In this document: in pieces, positions 23,076 to 33,939 of the stretch
How positions within the stretch are numbered: the first letter of the stretch is position 1
Layout of the letters: each line of letters opens with the position of its first letter
Source of the DNA: Camellia lanceoleosa
Taxonomy: Eukaryota > Streptophyta > Magnoliopsida > Ericales > Theaceae
Direction of reading: 5' to 3'
Assembly (NCBI GenBank): GCA_025200525.1
Contig: CM045760.1
Coordinates: 44,473,932 to 44,537,931, forward strand
Length of the DNA: 64,000 nucleotides
The notes under the pieces: model-generated
What the model saw: only the letters and a program-made list of their open reading frames with translations
What the model was told of the DNA's origin: nothing
Database searches by the model: none
Translations under genes and position numbers: made by a program

Positions 23076-23825
23076 ACAAAAAAATTATTTTTAGCCATGA
23101 TTTTATCAAGACTTTATTTTAATAGGACTTAATGAAAATTAAGTCTAACTATTAGAACTTATTGATAATTTACCCTATATATATTTTTTTTTGGCTGTTT
23201 CACTGCTTTAAAATAACCCCTCTATATATTAATTATAAAAAAAAAATCAACTAAAGAGCAACATTTTGAAAAAAAACATGTCACTTTTTTAAGTTGGATC
23301 CCAAACCACACCTAGCTGCGTTAATTCGAGTGAATAATTTTCTACAGACGACATTTGGGAAGGATTTTTTTTTGTTTTTTTTCCCTAAAAGACAAATTGA
23401 TTACAAAATAAAAAAAATAATTCAAACAAAATATCATATCAAACTCTATAATTATTTTATTTTTTCTCTCACAAACAGCACATTCAACCATAAAAAAATC
23501 CAACTATCTTTTTAAACACACAAAAAAAAATTTCAATAATATCCTATAATTAAAAATACTTACAAAAAAACTCACTTTCCAAACTTCCACGTAACGAGAA
23601 ATAGATTGTGCAGACTAAAATTAGAGAAGTTTATATTTTCCTATTCTTTTTCTAGGTCTCAATTCTTTTTGGACCAACGACAATTTGGCACGTGGCAAAG
23701 CTTTCTATGAAAATTTTGGTAACCTTCCTCCCGCTTTTCTCATTATTGAAGTAATCTCAAAAAAATCAAGTAACATTACTTATGTAATAATCTTAACCAA
23801 TGGTATAATTGAAAATTTTGTCCTT
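23076..23825. other. AT-rich intergenic DNA
   Basis: Only low-complexity A/T tracts and chance reading frames (for example a Lys/Phe-rich one at 23294-23515) were seen. Confidence 0.45.
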
Positions 23826-23941
23826 AAAATATGATAATTTACCATTGTTAAGTAGTTTGGAAATAAGAAATAATCTGATTAATAAAATATGATAATTTAC
23901 CATTGTTAAGTAGTTTGGAAATAAGAAATAATCTGATTAAT
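23826..23941. repeat. Exact 58-bp tandem duplication
   Basis: The 58-bp unit at 23826-23883, beginning AAAATATGATAATTTACC, is repeated without any difference at 23884-23941. Perfect identity implies a recent event or ongoing copying error. Confidence 0.9.
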
Positions 23942-24294
23942 ATAAATTATAATTTTTAATTGTCAAAATATCACAAAACACAATTTTAGAAAAAGATTGG
24001 AGCATTATAACAAAATAAATTTTTAATTTTTAATTTTATCAATTTAAAATCTAAATTTTTAATTTATTTTCAACGTAAACTATTTATTTATTTTCATTAA
24101 TTAAAATCGATAAAAAAATAGATATTTTAATCATTAAAATTAATAAAAATAATATTTTAAACATTTTATATATACAATTTAATTACTAAAATATTTTTTT
24201 AACAAAAATAAATAAATGAATTAAATTGAAAATAAATTAAAATATTAAAATTTAAATTGATAAAATTAAAAATTAAAACTTTTAGTTTTTAATT

Positions 24295-24430
24295 TTTATT
24301 TTTTTATTATAATTTGTCTTTAAAATTTCTAATAATTATTCCTTTCCTCGTAGCTTTTTTAGTTTTTATTTTTTATTATAATTTGTCTCTAAAATTTCTA
24401 ATAATTATTCCTTTCTTCGTAGCTTTAAAC
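24295..24430. repeat. Two-unit tandem repeat, period about 69 bp
   Basis: The segment around TAATTTGTCTTTAAAATTTC..CTCGTAGCTTT is repeated once with three or so substitutions. It lies immediately before a C/T-rich leader-like region. Confidence 0.75.
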
Positions 24431-24439
24431 TTACACTCG

Positions 24440-25060
24440 AAGACTACACGTCTTAAGTCTTTGCTTTTTTGTCTTTTTCACAAGCCAAAAGCTGTCTCTC
24501 TGTTTCACATTTTTTTTCTCAGGCAAAGAGCCTCTCTTCATCTGGTGAGCTTAGCATTGTTTTCTTGAGTTGAAAGACTTGAAAGGGTTAGGCTCTCCTC
24601 ACTCCCCTCCATCGCGCCCAAGATTGTACACACTCTCTATACACTTGTACACTTAAGACCCAAATGCCCCTCTTGGTGCTTCTGTGACCATTGAAGAAGA
24701 AGCAGCTCTCTTGAAGTCTAGTTCACTTGGAGGACTTCTCACTTTTTTTGGGGTAAAACTCAATCCTCTCATCTCATCTCTTTTGATTTTGTGGTAAAAA
24801 TTAAAGGGTAGGATTTTCTAAAGTAAACACGTTTAGGGTGTTCTTAATTTTAAAAGCATTTTTTTGTTATTTTGTTATTGGATGAGGAATTTTGTGATGT
24901 TCCATGTATGTATTTTATTTTCAATATTAGGTAATTTAAAAAAAAATAATGAAAATGGGATGTTTGATGTTACTACTTGTTAGATGCCATGCCTAGGGTG
25001 TTTTATCTTGAAAGTCTATGAAAAAAGGAGTACTCAAAATTAATTTATCTTGAATGGCAT
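24440..25060 (+). other. Possible promoter or 5' leader region
   Basis: After the A/T-rich block, 24440-24760 becomes a mixed-composition, CT-rich stretch with TCTCTCTTCATCTG, CTCCTCACTCCCCTCC and a possible GT donor at about 24752. This looks like a plant 5' untranslated exon followed by an intron, and it lies upstream on the same strand as the gene at 40442-48380. No start codon with an open frame follows, so the link is speculation. Confidence 0.25.
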
Positions 25061-25074
25061 GTTAGAGTATGGTT

Positions 25075-25851
25075 GGTTATCATAATCAGGATGCAGATCG
25101 TAGAATCTTACAATTGTATAACCCAATTGGGCCAAACAATTCGGGTCCCATTAGGATCTTAAATTGTATAACCCCAGTTGAGCCAAACAATCCGGATCAC
25201 ATTAGGATCTTAAATTTTGTAGAATCTTACTACGATCATGATCCTACTACTATCCCATTCCAACAAAAAAAAATTTGTTGTTATTTATTTCTTAGATATG
25301 TATGTCTATATGAAAAATTTGGCCATAAATCCTTCTCGAAGCATCTCCTCTAATAAATGTTAGCATAGAAGATGCCTTATATCAAATTACCATTTTCTTT
25401 AATGATTTTAAAATTATTTTATGTACATTATTATTATAGATAATTTTTCAATTTACTTTGCACTGAAATTAGAATCTTACAATTCTTGATCCGATTTTAC
25501 GATTCGATCCATGACTCTCTCCCAAAGATCCCACATAGAATCCCGATTTTAACAACCTTGTGTTAGATGGTTTTTAAAATCGAGATTCTATGTAGGATCG
25601 GTGAGAGGGTATTGTGGATTGGATAGGATTGGGTTGTAGGATTGGATCGAAGATCATAAGATTGTACCTCCTATTAAAAATAAGGTAAAAATACAAATAA
25701 GGATGATATATATTAAAAATAAGGTGAAAAATCACAAGTCCTACACTATCCCACATGATCCTACTTTGGAACCTACTATAACACTAATTTGGATCATTTT
25801 GCCACTATAGAATTGTACGATCCTACGATCTGCATTGCTATTTTGATAACC
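25075..25851. mobile_element. MITE of 777 bp with long terminal inverted repeats
   Basis: The left end (GGTTATCATAATCAGGATGC..) and right end (..TATTTTGATAACC) are inverted copies over about 40 bp; both contain ATGCAGATCGTAG. More inward parts (the GATTCTATGTAGGATC region) also have inverted counterparts, so the whole unit is loosely palindromic. No coding region. The target-site duplication was not resolved. Confidence 0.7.
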
Positions 25852-26085
25852 ATGATGTAAAATGAAAATTTTGAAGTATTAGGTGTTCTATGCCATGTTT
25901 GAAATGTATAATTTTTCTATACATTTTGGTAGATTAGGGCTTTATTTTTAAAGCCATATACCTTTGAAACTTTATTTTAGATAAATTTTTTAAAGTATTT
26001 GATTTATGCTTAGAGGTGTAAGTTGACATGATTAATATGCTTTGGATGATATTTAAAAGTTTAGTTGTCAAAGATGGGAGATTGG

Positions 26086-26345
26086 TTTTTGGGTGACTCC
26101 AAAAGATGTTAGTTTGGGGTTTTGTTTCGTTGGGGGGGGGGGGGGGTGGTTTAGGCTTGGTTTCTCTCCAATCCTTGGGGTCGAGCTTGCAGTTGATTGG
26201 GCTCTCTGCTCGGTGCCAACCTAGTTGGGATGGGGTAGTGTGCTATGATGCTTTGTGTTCTGCCCCTCTTTTATTGATGTACTTACATATGTAATGATGT
26301 GTTGTCATTAATAAATTTTTCCTTTTCTTTTTGCTGATAAAAAAA
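26086..26345 (+). mobile_element. 5'-truncated LINE 3' end with poly-A and TSD
   Basis: A 260-bp insertion ending in an A run and flanked by an exact 16-bp duplication, AAAGATGGGAGATTGG, at 26070-26085 and 26346-26361. The tail TTAATAAATTTTTCCTTTTC..GATAAAAAAAA is typical of plant L1 3' ends. A run of 15 G lies at 26132-26146. No RT coding sequence remains. This is a textbook target-primed reverse transcription product. Confidence 0.9.
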
Positions 26346-26786
26346 AAAGATGGGAGATTGGATGTCAAGTAAGTGACATTTTTATTGAAAGTAATGAAGT
26401 ATATGAATTAGAGCTTGTCTATGTGCTCACATGCTTTATAATTTTCTAAAATGATTTTGAAAGTGAATGCTTAGGCTAGGCTTTATTTTAATGAATATGT
26501 AACCTTTGAAGTTTATGTTTTGTTTGGGAAAAAATGAATTTTATTATGAAATTTTAAAAGTTGGAAACATTGTCAACATGTTTAGATGATTGTCAAATAA
26601 AATGGAATTTGAATCAAGATTAAATAACGAGTTTGCAAGTTTCATAACTGAAATGAATTCTTTGACCGTATTCTGGTTCATTGCACCCTAACGTAATCAT
26701 GAACTTCTTTAATTGGTTTGACTTTTTAGGTACTGACTTACCTTTTTTTAGTTCATCTCTTTAGGTTTAGAAATCCGGGGTTTGAC

Positions 26787-27183
26787 ATAATATGTGATAT
26801 AATTAACAATGCAAAAATAGCGCATACTACTAAAAGGACTGGCAGTTACAGAAAAATATATTTTTTGCACAATTGAGGAACAAATAGTTTAACCCACATA
26901 AAATAAAGTTTATTATGTGAGTTTAGAGAAGAGAAAGAGATAGGGAATGAGTGAGACCTCATCCCCTTTTATATTGATAATATGTGACATAATATGTTAT
27001 ATAATTAACAATGCAAAAATAGCACATGCTACTAAAAGGACTGGCAGTTATAGAAAAATATATTTTTTTACACAATTGAGGAACAAATAGTTTAATCCTC
27101 ATAAAATAAAGTTTATTATGCAAGTTTAGAAAAGAGAAAGAGATAGGGAATGAGTGAGACCTCATCATCTTTTATATTGATAA
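26787..27183. repeat. Tandem duplication of about 200 bp
   Basis: A block containing AATTAACAATGCAAAAATAG, ACTAAAAGGACTGGCAGTTA, AATTGAGGAACAAATAGTTTAA and AGATAGGGAATGAGTGAGAC occurs twice in succession with few differences (period about 202 bp). Confidence 0.88.
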
Positions 27184-27774
27184 TAATGCGTAATTACAGG
27201 AGTGCCATCAGGCATAAATTATCGGCCAGCCCATTACATCAATCAAAGGAAAATAAAATCAAATAAGAATAAAATATATGCAATATTATTTCCTATTCTA
27301 ACGCTTATTCTAACATATTACTAGAACTCTAATGCCAAAGATAACTGTTGCACATAGGTCTCAAGGTGTTTAGATAGAGATGATGCTTTGAATTAAAAAA
27401 AAAAAGATGACAACCTTCCTAACTAAAATTTCATAAAAATAAACCAAACAATAAATTCTATAGCATCAATTTTAAAAAATGAGACAACTACAAAACCCAA
27501 ATTGCATTCACATGAGTCAAATTTAACTATTATCATCTGTTGGATAAAAATGGAAACTTGATGGATATCAATTCTGAAAAGGGGCAAAACAACTGGAATG
27601 AAGAGAATTTCACAGTCGAACACATTTTAGCTGCAATGGTAAAACATAAGCAAAGGGTTTAAGGGATGAGTCTGCTTTTCTTTCACAAGCTCAGATTGTG
27701 AACAGTACACTCTTTTTGATTGGTGCAAAGCAAAATAGTGGAATCTTGATGAAAATCAATTCTGAAAATTCTTT
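27184..27774. other. Unclassified AT-rich DNA
   Basis: No gene seen. A 20-25 bp phrase (CTTGATG..ATCAATTCTGAAAA) occurs at about 27555 and again at about 27746, just before the Copia LTR. Confidence 0.4.
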
Positions 27775-28054
27775 TGTTAGTAGTTAGTAGCTCGAGTGAA
27801 TTAGTTGCACTCTAGAATGATCTGTAAACAAGTATTAATAGGCATCTAATTTATTCAGCCATGCAAGCCCAACAGAGGCAAATAACTTGAAGTGAGAACA
27901 TATTTTTCATCTTCTTTCCCACAAATAAAAACTGATTCATACCCACAATTTTTTGTAACAAATTTCGAGATTTTTACAAATTTCTGCACAGAACTTCTCT
28001 TTCCTAACTCTCCTGAATTCTTGCTGCCCCATCACACCCTGCAGCAACCTAACA
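27775..28054 (+). repeat. 5' LTR of the truncated Copia element
   Basis: 280 bp, starting TGTTAGTAG and ending CCTAACA, with perfect 6-bp inverted ends (TGTTAG/CTAACA). The boundary is set by the primer-binding site two bases downstream. Confidence 0.8.
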
Positions 28055-28055
28055 G

Positions 28056-28067
28056 TGGTATAAGAGC
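28056..28067 (+). other. Primer-binding site (initiator tRNA-Met type, one mismatch)
   Basis: TGGTATAAGAGC directly after the LTR differs by one base (C to A) from the usual TGGTATCAGAGC. Confidence 0.8.
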
Positions 28068-28093
28068 ATTGAAGGTCAGCAAAAGTCCAAAGG

Positions 28094-29305
28094 ATGGCAG
28101 CAAGTTCCAGCATTACAACCTTCAAATATTCACCAGCCGGACTACCGATTTTTGAAGGAGAAAATTACGATTTTTGGAGCACTCAAATGAGAACCCTTTT
28201 CATCTCAGAAGATCTGTGGGATTTGGTTGAAAATAGCTACGAAAGCCCTCAAAGCCAAGAATCAGCATGGTCAGAGGCAAGGAAGGAGAAGCTGAAAGAA
28301 CATAAGATGAAAGATGCCAAAGCCTTGTACTACATTCAACAAGCAATCACGAAAACAATTGCTCCAAGGATAATGGCTGCAACAAAATCTAAAGAAGCAT
28401 GGGAGGTTTTGAAGAATGAGTTTCAAGGATCAGCGAAGGTTCGAACTCTTTGGACAGAATTTCACAATTTGATGATGAAGGAAGGTGAGTCCATCCAAAA
28501 TTTCTTTTTAAGAGTTTTTACTATCATTTATCAATTGAAGGCTTGTGGAGGTATAATACAAGATGAAAGAGTAGTAGAAAAAGTCTTGAGAAGCCTTCCA
28601 ATCAAATACAATCGTGTGGTGGCTGCCATAAAAGAATCAACAAATTTATCAACTCTTAGTTTACATGAACTAATGGATTCTCTTCAAGTGGATGAAAAAA
28701 GAATGAATAGATTTTCTGATCAGCCCTTGGAGCAAGCTTTTCAAAATCAAGGCAATCAATTTCAGAGACGCCAATCTAATCATGGCCGTGGAAGAGGAGG
28801 AAAAAGGTATACTCAACAGACTGCAAGAGGTATATCAAAATCTGAATCTTGCTGCAAATTTTGCAAGAAAACTAATCATGGAAGCATGGACTGCTATTTC
28901 AAAAAATGCACAAGATGCAAGAATCCTAACCATTTTGAAAAAGACTGTCAGTTTTGTGAAAAGGATGAAGCTAACTTTTCAGAAACGGGTGAATCTTCAA
29001 ACCAATGGTTCTATCGTTACATGAACACTCAACAAGAAGCACAAGACACGTGGTATATTGACAGCAGATGCAGCAACCATATGACAGGAAACAAGAGCAG
29101 CTTTGTTAGATTGGATGGAGTAAAATCCAAAGTAAAGCTCGGAGATGGGAAGTTTCAGAACGTTGACGGAAAGGGCACCATTGCTGTGCAAACAGAGGAA
29201 GGTAACACCAAGCTAATCCATGATGTTCTTTATGCTGATAGTTTTACTCAAAATCTATTAAGTGTGGGCCAATTGATACAAAAAAGGATATTTGGTGAAA
29301 TTTGA
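28094..29305 (+). pseudogene. Copia gag-protease, frameshifted before integrase
   Basis: A 403-codon frame. It begins with the Copia gag N-terminal module (LPIFEGENYDFWSTQMRTLF, about residues 17-36), a gag-polypeptide domain (about 60-210), a basic RGRGGKR stretch, then two CX2CX4HX4C knuckles (CKFCKKTNHGSMDC and CTRCKNPNHFEKDC). The protease segment reads WYIDSRCSNHMTG, with Arg in place of the Gly of the catalytic Asp-Ser-Gly, so it is probably inactive. Near 29280-29290 an extra A in an A run shifts the frame (LIQKRIFGEI then stop); the expected continuation is read from 29292. The start ATG lies 26 bp after the primer-binding site. Confidence 0.88.
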
Positions 29306-29468
29306 AGATGAATGCACTATACTTGCTAAGAAGAATAATAAGAAAATTGCTCAAATAAATATGGCCACCGATAAGGTGGTTACTCTCACAATGCCAGTAA
29401 AGGTAAGCTATGCCTTAAAGGCTGAAGACATGGATCAATCTATGATATGGCATTTGAATTACAGTCTT
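29292..29468 (+). pseudogene. Copia pre-integrase fragment (shifted frame)
   Basis: Continues pol after the frameshift with VKFEDECTILAKKNNKK and ends in IWHLNY, the start of the integrase HHCC zinc-binding region. Beyond this the frame reads unrelated sequence, marking the truncation point. Confidence 0.75.
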
Positions 29469-29797
29469 GTGTCAAATTGTCTGCAAACCAACCCAACCCG
29501 CCTATATGTATATGAGAAAATTACTTTGCCCTTGCTCACTACCTAACCTTATATACCATTCATCAAATAATTCTCCCCCCTCATTTTTATTGCATATTTA
29601 TATTTTAACTGACTTTTTATACCTTAATTGACTCTTTTATATTAATTTTTAATTTTGAATAACATCATGCATTGGTTAATTTGTTGGTTTTGTGTTGGCA
29701 TTTGGAACAAATACTAAATTTTTTGGTTGAAATTTTTAAAAATAAATAAATTAAGGTTATATGCTCACTAATGTTATATTTCATTTTATATTTATAG

Positions 29798-29874
29798 CCC
29801 ATCCAACTTGTTCAAACCATTGGTTTGAAATCGCCGAAATATTCAAGCAACCTGCTTTGAGGGTGGTTGTGTTG
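29798..29874 (+). other. Exon-like segment of unknown gene
   Basis: 77 bp bounded by TTTATAG upstream and GTAAGC downstream. One frame is open and reads CSNHWFEIAEIFKQPALR. Composition changes sharply from the flanking A/T-rich DNA. The phase at its 3' end (0) does not match the phase needed by the exon at 40442, so it is not the immediately preceding exon. It may belong to a missing upstream part of that gene, to another gene, or be chance. Confidence 0.3.
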
Positions 29875-29944
29875 GTAAGCATATTAAAAAATTCTCCATT
29901 TGCCAAGGATGATTCAGTTGATGATTTTTCCCCAAAAATCAACC

Positions 29945-30459
29945 CTTAGTTGCACGAAGCTGGAGCGGGAGCGGGAGCGGGGAAGCGTGAGCTGATAGAA
30001 GTTTCTTAGGTTGGGAGCGCATCGGGAAGCGGTAATATATATATATATTTAATAGTTATTTCTAAAATATATTTATTATATAAAGGTGAGTTAAATAATT
30101 ATTTTTAAATATATTTATTATTTTTATATTAGGTATTATTTTTATAGATAATATTTTTAATTTATTTATATATATATATTTTAATTTTTAATTGATATAT
30201 ATTAGAAATAAAAAATAGTAAAATAATAAAATATGTTAAAAAATAGTAAAATAATGATTTATTTTATAAATCTTATTAATTTTTTTTATTATATTTGATT
30301 TAATTAGATTTATTATTTATTATATAACAAATTATATTATTTATATAACAAATTATATTATTTATTATATTATTATATTATTATTATATAACAAATTATA
30401 TTATTATTTATTATATTCATTATATGTTAGAAACGGGAAGAGAGGAAGACGTAAACACA

Positions 30460-30517
<58 letters not shown>

Positions 30518-30820
30518 AGAAGAAGCAGACAGAGGGGAGCAGATCGAAGGCGATGGCCATGGCGATCGAAGGCGAGAGCGAAGAGGAGCAGATCACGAGC
30601 AGATCGCGAGGCGAGAGCACATCGAAGGTCGATCATCGATGTCGAAAGTCCAGGAGTCGAAGGTTTGTCTTCTCACTCTCTTCCCTCTGTCTCTCTCTCC
30701 TAGGGTTTTTGTTCTTCTCTCTCTACGAAACGCGATTCCTACACGTTTCTTACCTGAGAAACGCGGAATCGCGTTTCTCAGGGAGATTCGTCACCTGTTA
30801 GGACGATTCCTGCAACTAAG
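29945..30820 (+). mobile_element. Non-autonomous hAT-like element, copy 1
   Basis: 876 bp with 10-bp terminal inverted repeats CTTAGTTGCA/TGCAACTAAG and an exact 8-bp target-site duplication AATCAACC (29937-29944 and 30821-30828). An 8-bp duplication is typical of the hAT superfamily. The left subterminal region has GGAGCGGGAGCGGG repeats. The centre is A/T-rich with a (GA)n run at about 30467-30512. The right subterminal region has inverted GAAACGCG/CGCGTTTC units. No transposase is encoded; long open frames across the GA run are low-complexity. Confidence 0.88.
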
Positions 30821-30973
30821 AATCAACCTAAGTCGACCTGCACACACCCCTACTCAAGAGTCACATAATCATTTAAAGTTTCAAGTGATTGCGACTCTTG
30901 GGGTGTTGACAACTTGGCACAATGTTGAAGGAGCTTCTATTCCCACACCCTACTTTTTTGTCAGTTACATCAT

Positions 30974-31342
30974 TATTGTGAAGTAGTCTTGCTTCACTAT
31001 AAAACAATTTCCACCGGCCTAAGAGTAGAATGGAGGCTGCAAATCAAGATTGTCAAAAGTACTAGCTGCAAATCAAGTTTGTCATTTGAAATTTGTTGCC
31101 TCAGCCGTAGTTGCATTTAATGCGTTCACATTGTTAGTTTTATCTATATATAGCTATTGTATTATGAGAGTTCAGTGTGTGGGAAAAAGGAAGAGAGTTA
31201 GAGAGTTTTTCCTCTCCTCAATGTATCCTAAATATTTGAGTTAAATAATCTATTTTTTCTGATTATACATTCTCTCTCTCTCTCGTATTTGTTTTTATTT
31301 TGTGAACCACCATAAGTGGTTTGCACCTCACTCCCATTAGCA
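30974..31342 (+). repeat. 5' LTR of Copia element (31-37.6 kb)
   Basis: 369 bp. It starts TATTGTGAAG where the 3' LTR has TGTTGTGAAG, so the canonical TG has mutated to TA. TATATATAGC near 31144-31153 is a likely TATA box. The end CCATTAGCA corresponds to CCACCAACA in the 3' copy. Confidence 0.87.
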
Positions 31343-31343
31343 G

Positions 31344-31355
31344 TGGTATCAGAGC
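31344..31355 (+). other. Primer-binding site, initiator tRNA-Met type
   Basis: TGGTATCAGAGC follows the 5' LTR by one base and is followed by the leader of the element. Confidence 0.88.
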
Positions 31356-32012
31356 TGAAGGTAATTTGAATTTGCAAACATTCTGCAAAATTTTTCAAGA
31401 ACAGAGTGTTTTTCAAAAATTGTCCAGAAATCAAAGTGGTCGAAATCTACTTTTGATCATATCAAATTGAAGCTCCCGACGAGACGAGCACAACCGTGAA
31501 AACCACGTCGAAAACGCAGATCGGACGGCCCCAAACGCGCCCCACGTGCCTCTCGACGCCGTTCTCACACGCACCCACTCGCCCACGCGCCACACGCGCT
31601 GCCAGAGGAAGAAGACGTGTCATCCAACGCGCAAGCACGCGCCACACGCGCGCACACTAGAGACCTGACGTCATCCACTGACGTCATCTGAGTCGCTGAC
31701 CGAGTCGAGCCGCCGTTGACCTGAGCCACGACCGAGCCGAGTCTGAGTCGCGCCGCTAACCAAGCTGCGTTGACTGAGCCGTTGACTGAGTCGCTGACAT
31801 CAGCACACGGAGGATTAATCCAGTGTGATGCGGCTAAGTTACAGTCGCAGATCTGAACCGTTCAACTTGTTTTGGCTTGATTTGAGCCATTTGGAGTCTG
31901 TTTCTGGTGATCCAATAGTGCTTTCCAACTATTTGGAGTATTCCGGACATATCTGTACGGTCAGAATTTGCAAATTCCATTAAGAAAATTTGCAGATTTT
32001 TAAAAACAATCA
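31356..32012 (+). other. Copia untranslated leader
   Basis: Between the primer-binding site and the gag ATG. The segment 31470-31810 is unusually GC- and CpG-rich (ACGCGC, CACGCG) for this window, and the motif GAGTCGCTGAC-like recurs with variations around 31690-31800. No gene seen. Confidence 0.5.
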
Positions 32013-32937
32013 ATGGCCAACACAAACAACTTCTTTCAGCCCCAGTTTCCAAAACTCAACAAGGAGAACTATGAAAATTGGAGTATTCAAATACAAGTTC
32101 TACTAGCCTCACAAGATTTGTGGGAGTTAGTGGATTGAGGATATGACGAGCCGGCTACTCTCGAAGATGAAGGAAATTTAAATGACGCTCAGAAGATAAC
32201 GTTAAAAGATTCAAGGAAGAGAGATAAAAAGGCTTTATATCTACTCTATCAAGGCATTGATGAGTCAAGTTTTGAGTCAAGTTTTGAGAAGATTTCAGCA
32301 GCAACAACCTCTAAAGAGGCATGGAGTATTCTTCGCAATTTACACCGTGGAATTGAGAAGACCATCAGAGTTTGACTCCAAGTGTTACGTGGCAAATTTG
32401 AGACGCTGCACATGAATGAGAATGAGTCAATTTCTGAGTACTTTAACAGAACATTGACCATTGTTAATCAGATGAGAAGATATGGAGAGAAGATGGAATC
32501 TCTTCAAGTGATAGAGAAGATTCTCCTAGCACTCAGTCCCAAGTTCAAGCATGTGGTTATAGCAATAGAAGAGTCCAAGGATCTTAGTGCCATGACTACC
32601 GATGAGTTGATGGGCACACTTGAAATTCATGAACAAAGGATCAACAAGAAGACTCCCTCAAGTTCTCTAGAGCAAGCTCTTTAATCAAAGCTGTCTTCCA
32701 GAGATGACAGAAACGAGCAAGGGGGAACATCACAAAGAAGCGGAGGAAGAGGTCGTGGTTACAATAACCGAAGTTTTGGTTTTCAAGGAAGAGGCGGAAA
32801 AGGTCCAGCCAGAGGAGGAAGAAGTCAACCACACTTTGCTCCAAGAGGAAGAGCAAGAGGTAGAGGAGGTGGTTACAACAACCGACCAGGATTTGACAAA
32901 AGCAATGTTCAGTGCTACCAGTGTCACAAGTTTGGGC
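32013..32937 (+). pseudogene. Copia gag, three in-frame stops, split by hAT-like insertion
   Basis: From ATG 32013 one frame runs through the whole gag: N-terminal FPKLNKENYENWSIQIQVLL, a gag-polypeptide domain, then an Arg/Gly-rich tail leading to the zinc knuckle start CYQCHKFG. Stops lie at 32136-32138 (TGA), 32373-32375 (TGA) and 32682-32684 (TAA); the last two fit C-to-T changes in CGA and CAA. The reading frame is interrupted at 32937 inside the zinc knuckle; the missing half (HYSNEC) follows the inserted element from 33940. Confidence 0.87.
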
Positions 32938-33931
32938 CTTAGTTGCAGGAATCGCGCAACCAGGTGACGAATCTCCGTGAGAAACCCGATTCCGCGTTTC
33001 TTAGAAAGAAACGTGTAAGAATTGCATTTCTGTGGAGAGAGAAACGCGATCCAGTCCTAGATAGGATCGTTGGTGGCTATGAACAAATACCCTAACTGAG
33101 AGAGAGAGGAGAAAGAAGGTGAAGAACCTAAAAGTCGTCTGGATATGTCCTGCTTCTTTGCTTCGTTTTTCCTCTCTCTGTGGCAGATCATCTCTCTCTC
33201 TCTCTCGCTCTGGCAGATCATCTCTGGCAAATCGTCTCTCGCAGTTCGTCTCTCTCTCTCTCGATCTCGCAGATCTGCTCCTTGTCGATCGTCATCGTCT
33301 CCTTCGTCTTTTGCCTTCTTGCAGTTTGTCTCTCACTCTCTCTGTGGCCACCGTGGATATGATTCTAAGTAATATATAAATAAGATAAAACATATATAAT
33401 AAGTAATATATAAATAAGATAAAACATATATAATATATATCATATATATTAATAATATATATAATATATGATTATATATATGATTCTAAGTAATATATAA
33501 ATAATATATATAATATATTATATGATTATATATATTAATATATATATATATATATAAATAAATAAAAAAATATTAACACATTATTATTTAATATATATCA
33601 TATATATACATATAAATATAAAATATATATATATATATATATATATGAGTATATATTATACATATTAATAAAAAAACACAAACAAATATATGTAAAATAA
33701 AAAAAAAATAACAATAACACATTATTTAAAAATATAATAAATAAAAAAATAATTAATGTGTACTAAAATAAAAATATTTATAAAAAAATTCTAATGTGTA
33801 TTAAAATATATATATATATATATTACTGCTCCCCGAGGCGCTCCCAACCTAAGAAACTTCTATCGGCTCACGCTTTCCTGCTCCCACTCCTGTCCCTGCT
33901 CCCGCCCCTGCTCCCGCTTCGTGCAACTAAG
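32938..33931 (-). mobile_element. Non-autonomous hAT-like element, copy 2 (inverted)
   Basis: 994 bp, same family as 29945-30820 but in the opposite orientation: it begins CTTAGTTGCAGGAATCGCG, the complement of copy 1's right end, and ends with the GGAGCGGG-type repeats and TGCAACTAAG. The flanks GTTTGGGC (32930-32937) and GTTTAGGC (33932-33939) match at seven of eight bases, an aged 8-bp duplication. The interior contains GAGA/CTCT tracts and long TA-rich runs (33360-33830). No transposase is encoded. It inserted after or within an ancestor of the Copia element. Confidence 0.88.
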
Positions 33932-33939
33932 GTTTAGGC

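Larger units (their letters stand above)
27775..29468 (+). mobile_element. Truncated Copia element (5' LTR, gag, protease start of pol)
   Basis: 5' LTR 27775-28054, primer-binding site, gag with two zinc knuckles and the protease, then the start of the pre-integrase region. Sequence similarity to Copia pol stops at about 29460-29470, after WHLNY; integrase, RT, RNase H and the 3' LTR are missing. No 3' LTR copy is present nearby, so a deletion or incomplete integration removed the rest. Confidence 0.88.

Noticed and set aside
30424..30801. Open frames on both strands across the GA repeat (Arg-Glu or Ser-Leu runs)
   Set aside because: Created by (GA)n inside a hAT-like non-autonomous element; no domain.
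32704..32967. Glu/Val-rich frame
   Set aside because: An out-of-frame reading of the Arg/Gly-rich end of Copia gag.
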